A DNA stretch of 64,000 nucleotides, taken from Aspidapion aeneum. Its lineage: Eukaryota; Arthropoda; Insecta; Coleoptera; Brentidae. The notes under the pieces are model-generated. The model did not search any database, was not told the DNA's origin, and saw only the letters and a program-made list of their open reading frames with translations. The number at the start of each line of letters is the position of its first letter. The stretch's first letter is position 1. A program made the position numbers and the translations under genes. The stretch lies in the NCBI GenBank assembly GCA_963576565.1, contig OY755042.1, positions 112,273,314 to 112,337,313 on the forward strand. Direction: 5' to 3'. Below are positions 57,401 to 63,400 of this stretch, piece by piece.

Positions 57401-60400
57401 TAACTTCATATAAAGTTAGCAAAGCACATCGTCTATTAAAATCGGATGCGGTGGATAATTTGCCGCTAATTAGTCGTTAATTAGTTGTGGAAATATTAAT
57501 TTTGTCGCGTTTATTTTTGAGTGTTTTTTTGGGTGCTTCACTAACCTCATATGAAGTGGTGAAAATGGCTTTAGACATCGCCTACAAACAACCCTCGGTA
57601 TAAATCGAACCGCGTCTTGGTGGATAATTTGCCACTAATTAGTCGTTAATTAGTTGTAGAAAAATTAATTTTGTCGCTCTTATTTTTTACCTTTTTTTGG
57701 GTGCTTCGCTAACTTCATATGAAGTTAGCGAAGCATCCTCGTAAAAAATGGCTTTATACATATGACCTATTTTAATCGAATATGGTGGATAATTTGCCGC
57801 TAATTAGTCGTAATTAGTTGTGGAATAATTAATTTTGTAGCGTTTAATTTTTGAGCGATTTTTTGGATGCTTAAATTAATTAATTTTAATTTTTTTTGTT
57901 TGGTTTTCAGTTGCAGACGCAACCGGTTGTTACTACAATTTTCAACATTACGACGAAGGAGACCGAATAATAACGAATGAACCATGTCTCAACTGCACCT
58001 GCCACAACAAGATGCTCATGTGCTACTTAAGGGTGTGTCCCTTTACCAAAGCAATTGGAGCAGACTGCAAGGTTGAGAAAAGACCCGACCAGTGCTGTCC
58101 TGTGATAACTTGCCCAGAAGGTAAGCAATTTTTGTTGCCCAATCCAACATCGCAATATATAATTTTGAATTTAAATTATCTTCGTTAATTAAAAAAAAAT
58201 ATGTATATATACCTATTTTTGTATAAAATAAAAAGACCTATCAGAAAGGTTATAAAATACAGGGTGTGCAATAATAAACGTGAAATTTAGTACCCGTGAA
58301 TTTAAAAATCAAAACAAGTTTCGTGGCTAATGGGGTAAAAATGAGTTTTTTCATGGGCGCACCCAGGGGGGGGGGCGGCCCGGGGACCCCCCCAAGCCTT
58401 AGATTTTTTTACATATTTTCAACATATTTCAGAAGAAAACACAAAAAATAGCTTAAAATTCGACATCATGAGGCTTTGGGCCCCCCCAAGAGGCCCCGGG
58501 CTCCCCCAAGACATTTTCCTGGGTGCGCCACTGGTTTTTGCATGTAAAAACGCAATCAGCGTTGATCTGATTGACTAGAAACATAAAATCCAATTTGTTT
58601 TTATGGTTATGAAAATTAACGTTTATTATGCTGGAATAAGTTGTATGGTTTTATCTTTTTAGTTCCCGTTCAACTAGTCACCTCAACCGTTTCCTCAACT
58701 GACCTCGGTCACCCGAACGAATATGGTTGTTCCATTGACGGTCTCTTCTATTCCGACGGTGCCAGAGTTCCATCCAACCCCAACAATCCTTGCGAATTGT
58801 GCTATTGTATCAGAAACAAGACCGCTTGCGTCATCCAGGAATGCACCTTGAAAGTGGATGGATGTCAGCCCGTATATCAAGAAGGCGTCTGTTGTCCGAT
58901 TCGTTACAATTGTGGTAAGTTTCTTTTGGTGTTCAAATCCCAATACAGATCAAATCAGTAGCAGATAATATATTTCTACCTTTACAAAAGTAATAATTTA
59001 TTTTAAAATTAATTTTTAATTAAGACTTCAACTTTCAGGCCGGATTTTATCTTTCTATCTAACTTGGTATTTTTGTTAGGGAATCACCATATTTTTATTT
59101 GTTTTTTAAAATAAACATGACTTATGCCACTCAATATTTTATTTTTTAATTTTTTGGTTATCTCCCTAATTCTGACTAATTTCTGATTTACTGTTTTAAA
59201 AGTATTTGTGCTATGAAATTAAAATATTAAATAAAGAGAAAACATGCAAAAAATATAAAGAAACAATAGAAGATATAAAAAAGTAAAATATTAAGTGTGA
59301 TACATCATTTTAAAGAAAAGTTTACGATGACTTCGAAAATCGAATAAAAAAGAGAGTAATTCAGTTAAAAAATACCATGTACAGGTTACTCGATATGTTA
59401 TATCCCAAAAACTAATAGTGACAGATAATATTCGATTTGGCAGTTGCATTCTATATAAAAACTGTATAAAAGTCAATTTACACCAAAATCAAATAGAAAG
59501 GTAAAGGCCAAAATGCAAACTTCCCCTGTAGCTCGAAAATGACTAGACATATTGAGATACGGCTTTTACTTTTAAATTTCTCCTAAAATTCTGGTGTCGC
59601 AAAGTGGGCCAGGTTCTCTTTTTCTCCCTTTAGGAGACACGTTAAACCCCCCAAAGGTGCCCAATTTTGCTCATCATGTACTGATAAAATGGATTTAAAT
59701 ATTATAAATTGACCTAAAAAGTCAAATAAAAAATATGTTGTTTTAGATCATTCTATTGCCTTCTCTTTTTTTTTATAGAAAAAAATATCCAAAAAGCTGA
59801 CCTGAAAAAAAATAAAAATTTAAAAATTTCCGGTAAAACACATACATGCAGCCATTCCGTTAGTAGCGAATGCGAATACAGCAACCCAATATTTTCTGTG
59901 AAAATACACATACACATACCATTTTAAAGTAAAATTAAAAAAATAATAAAACCGGGTTACCCTTTATTTCAAAATTATAAGACAATAAAACCCGATTGTC
60001 TCAAAACGTCAAATTTCGACATCTGGCTTTCTTCTTATGGAAGGCAGAATACTTATACTAAAAAATAAATTTAAAATACGCTGTGCCTATCAAAGACTTA
60101 ATAGGTTTCTTTTCTTGCAGAACATCCAGATTACCTAGAGGGCCCAACTACACCATTGCTCACAACAACAACAACAACTACTACAACTACAACTCTAGCA
60201 CCAACCACTACCATGCTTCCACAAGGCTGTGTCTACAACGGGGAACTTTATGGTGATGGAGCATTGATTAAGAAAGACATTCCGTGTGAAAAATGTTATT
60301 GTATGAAAGGAGATGTGGTTTGTGCCGTCCAAGAATGTGGACCGACGCCGTTGGATAAAGTCAATTGCAAACCTTTGCCGCCCAACGAAGGTCAATGTTG

Positions 60401-63400
60401 TTCAGCAAGCTATGACTGTAGTGGAATAAGTGAGGAAGAAATGACAACTCTAACTGCATTTGATGCTACAACTACTACGATACCTCTTATCAAACAAGAG
60501 CCTACTACTCAACCAGATGTATTGATCGATACTCGAAAACAAACCGAGCCTATGCCTGATGTCACTGCTATTCCAGAACAAGAACCTACAACACAAGAAA
60601 CTATAGAGGAAGGTACTAAAGAAACAGAACTCGAAATTCTTGAAAAACAAGGCGAAGAATTGCCAAAAGAACCAGAACCAACAGAGAAAACAGAAACCAT
60701 TGATACTGAGCAACCACCAAAAGATGCGGAACCCACAGAAAAAACAGAAACTATTGAAACGGAGCAATTACCAAAAGAAACCGAACCAACGGAAAAAACA
60801 GACACTATTGAAACTGAACAACCACCAAAAGAAGGAGTACCAGCTGAAAAAGAGGGAGACCAAGTTAAAGAAGGCGAACAACCTGAACAAGAACCAACAG
60901 ATGCTTCGGTGGAAGCAACCACAGCAGGAATTTTGGAAACTATCAGTAAAGGTATCTCACAAGCAATTGAAACCATTACTGAGTCCATTACGGGAAAACC
61001 AAGTGAAGAAAAAGAACCTGATTCAACGGAAATACCTAAAGAGGGAGAACAAGAAGAGGAGCACGTCACAACTGAGTTGCCCGAATTTCCAACACATAGA
61101 ACTGCGAAAGTGCCCGAACAAGAACCAACAACTGAAGCCCAAAAAGAAAAACCTAAGAGTTCTACAGAACCTACACAACCATCTACGGATGCAGCAAGTA
61201 TCACAGAAACAGTTCCTTCACAACCAGCACAGTCCGAAGAAACTCCTGAAGAAAAACGACCAGAAGACGCTACTACAACTTTTCCAGAAAAAGTTGGGAC
61301 AGAAGCAGAAAGGCAACCTGAATCTCCCGAAACAACTATTATCCCCGAAACCGAAACCAAAGAAACTAAAAAACCGGTATCTGAAGAAGAAACTAAAACT
61401 ACTCAACCAACTACTGTTTCCCAACCTGAATTTACCACAGTTCCGGCTACTGAAACAGGCAAAGAGGCAACAACAGATAAAGTACCCAAAATTCCAGAAT
61501 TACCTGGAAGATCTGGAACTACGGAATCAGAACTTATTCCAACTGAACCAAGCCAACCTCAAGAGGCAGCAGTTACCGAAAAAGAAATTATTCCTGAAGA
61601 ATGTGGAGAGCAAGGTTGTGCTCGTCCTCCTAGTATTGAGCCTACAAGCACTGACCATGTACAAGGAGTGACTGAACAGTCAGAACAAAAACCGGAAGAA
61701 ATCATTATTCCTGAAGAATGTGGTGAGCAAGGTTGTGCTCGTCCTTCTACTGGTAAGCCTTTAAGCACTGAGCAAGCACAAGGAGTGACTGAACAGCCAG
61801 ATCAAAAACCAGAGGAAATCATTCCTGAAGAATGTGGAGAGCAAGGTTGTGCTCGTCCTCCTATTGTTAAGCCTACAAGCACTGAGCAAGCACAAGGAGT
61901 AACTGATCTGCCAGAAGAAAAACCAGAAGTCACTGAAGAACCAACCACTCCAGAAGTGATAATTGTTACTGAAATGCCTAAAAAGACTGAACTTCCCGAG
62001 GCAATGGATCACATTTCTGAAAAACATCCGCAAGATGAAGAACAAAAACCTACTGAAGAGAGTCCCGAACTGACAGAATCACCATTTGTTACAGAAAAGG
62101 CTAAGGAAGAAACAACGGAAAAAATATCTGAAGTTGCATTAACAGAAAAAACTATTAAAATCACCACAGAACGTATACCATCAAAATCTGATAAAACTGA
62201 AAAACCAGAAACTCAAACGCAAACTCCTGAGCAATCGACTGAAGAGTTCCAAGAACCAACACAAATTCCAGAAGAAAGAGTACATGAAGTGTCAGCAATT
62301 ACAACAGAACAACCTAAAGGAGAAGAAGCTACAACTACTGAACCTCAAATTTCCTCAAAATCTCCTGTGCCTTCGGCAGTACCAACAACTCAAGTCGAAC
62401 CAGAAATGCCCACAGAAAAATCAATTATTTCCTCAACTGGAGAGCCTAGTCAAGAAGAAAATGAAATCGAAACTCACGAACCAGAGATCACTTCGCCTAA
62501 AGATAAGTCACAACCTGAGAAAATACCAGAAGAACCTAGTGCAACTGAATCTATCGATAAGCACAAAGAATCAACATCAACAGAATCTATTACTGAACAA
62601 ACCACATTTGCCCATCAAGAACCAGGTGCACCACAAACTGAAAAGCCAATTGTACCGGAAGTTTGTACCTCAGAAACTGAATGCGCACCAGTACTGCCTC
62701 CGATCGAAGAAAAAACACCCAAAGTTCCAGAACCTGAACAATCAACTAAATCAGTACCCGCAGATACCACCGAAAGTAATAAAATTCCAGAATCTGGTAC
62801 TGAGAAAGAAGGTGAAAGTACAGAAAGTAACGCCATTCCAGACACATCTGAAGGTTCTGCTACTCCACCAAGTGAAAAACAAGCTGAATCGCACACGAAA
62901 GAAAGTTCTGGTGAAGGGCCAACAACTGAACCATTTCAGGCCGAGGAGGAAGGATCTGGCGGTGCCCCAACCGAAGCAAGCGGTGCTCCTGAATCTACTG
63001 AAGGCAGTGGTCTTCCTATCGCTACTGAACTTCCTTCTGTCACGGAAGGTCAAACAGATGAGCCTGCTTTATTGGTTACAGAACCTCATAGAGAAACCAG
63101 TACTACTCAAACACCACCTAGAGAAATTCCTGGAGAAGGAAGTTGTTTGCACAATGGAAAAACTTACGAGAACAACAGTGAGGTACCTCCAATAAATAGA
63201 TGTCATACTTTCTGCAAATGTGTTAATTCCGAATTGAAATGTGAGACTGACTGCCCTGCCCCTCCTGCTGGTCAAAGATGTACGATGATCTTTGCTAGCC
63301 CTGAGAGTTGTTGTCCCGAATATAATTGTGGTGAGTTTATGTATTTTATAAATTATGTGTTTGCAATGAAAAAAACATAAAATCTTAAAAATAAGTATTT

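Larger units (their letters stand above)
56886..57910 (+). other. Tenectin intron 2
   Basis: 1025 bp. A GGGAAATAC(T/C) minisatellite lies at about 56935-57045 and the palindromic array at 57140-57885. Confidence 0.8.

Noticed and set aside
60156..60158. Start codon for a protein beginning at the Thr run
   Set aside because: The codon is TTG, and the frame is entered upstream from the spliced exon at 60121. No initiation is needed.
60509..61360. Long minus-strand and alternate-frame ORFs within the tenectin mucin exon
   Set aside because: They are shadows of the repetitive Glu/Thr/Pro codons and have Ser/Val/Gly- or Lys/Gln/Asn-biased composition with no motif.
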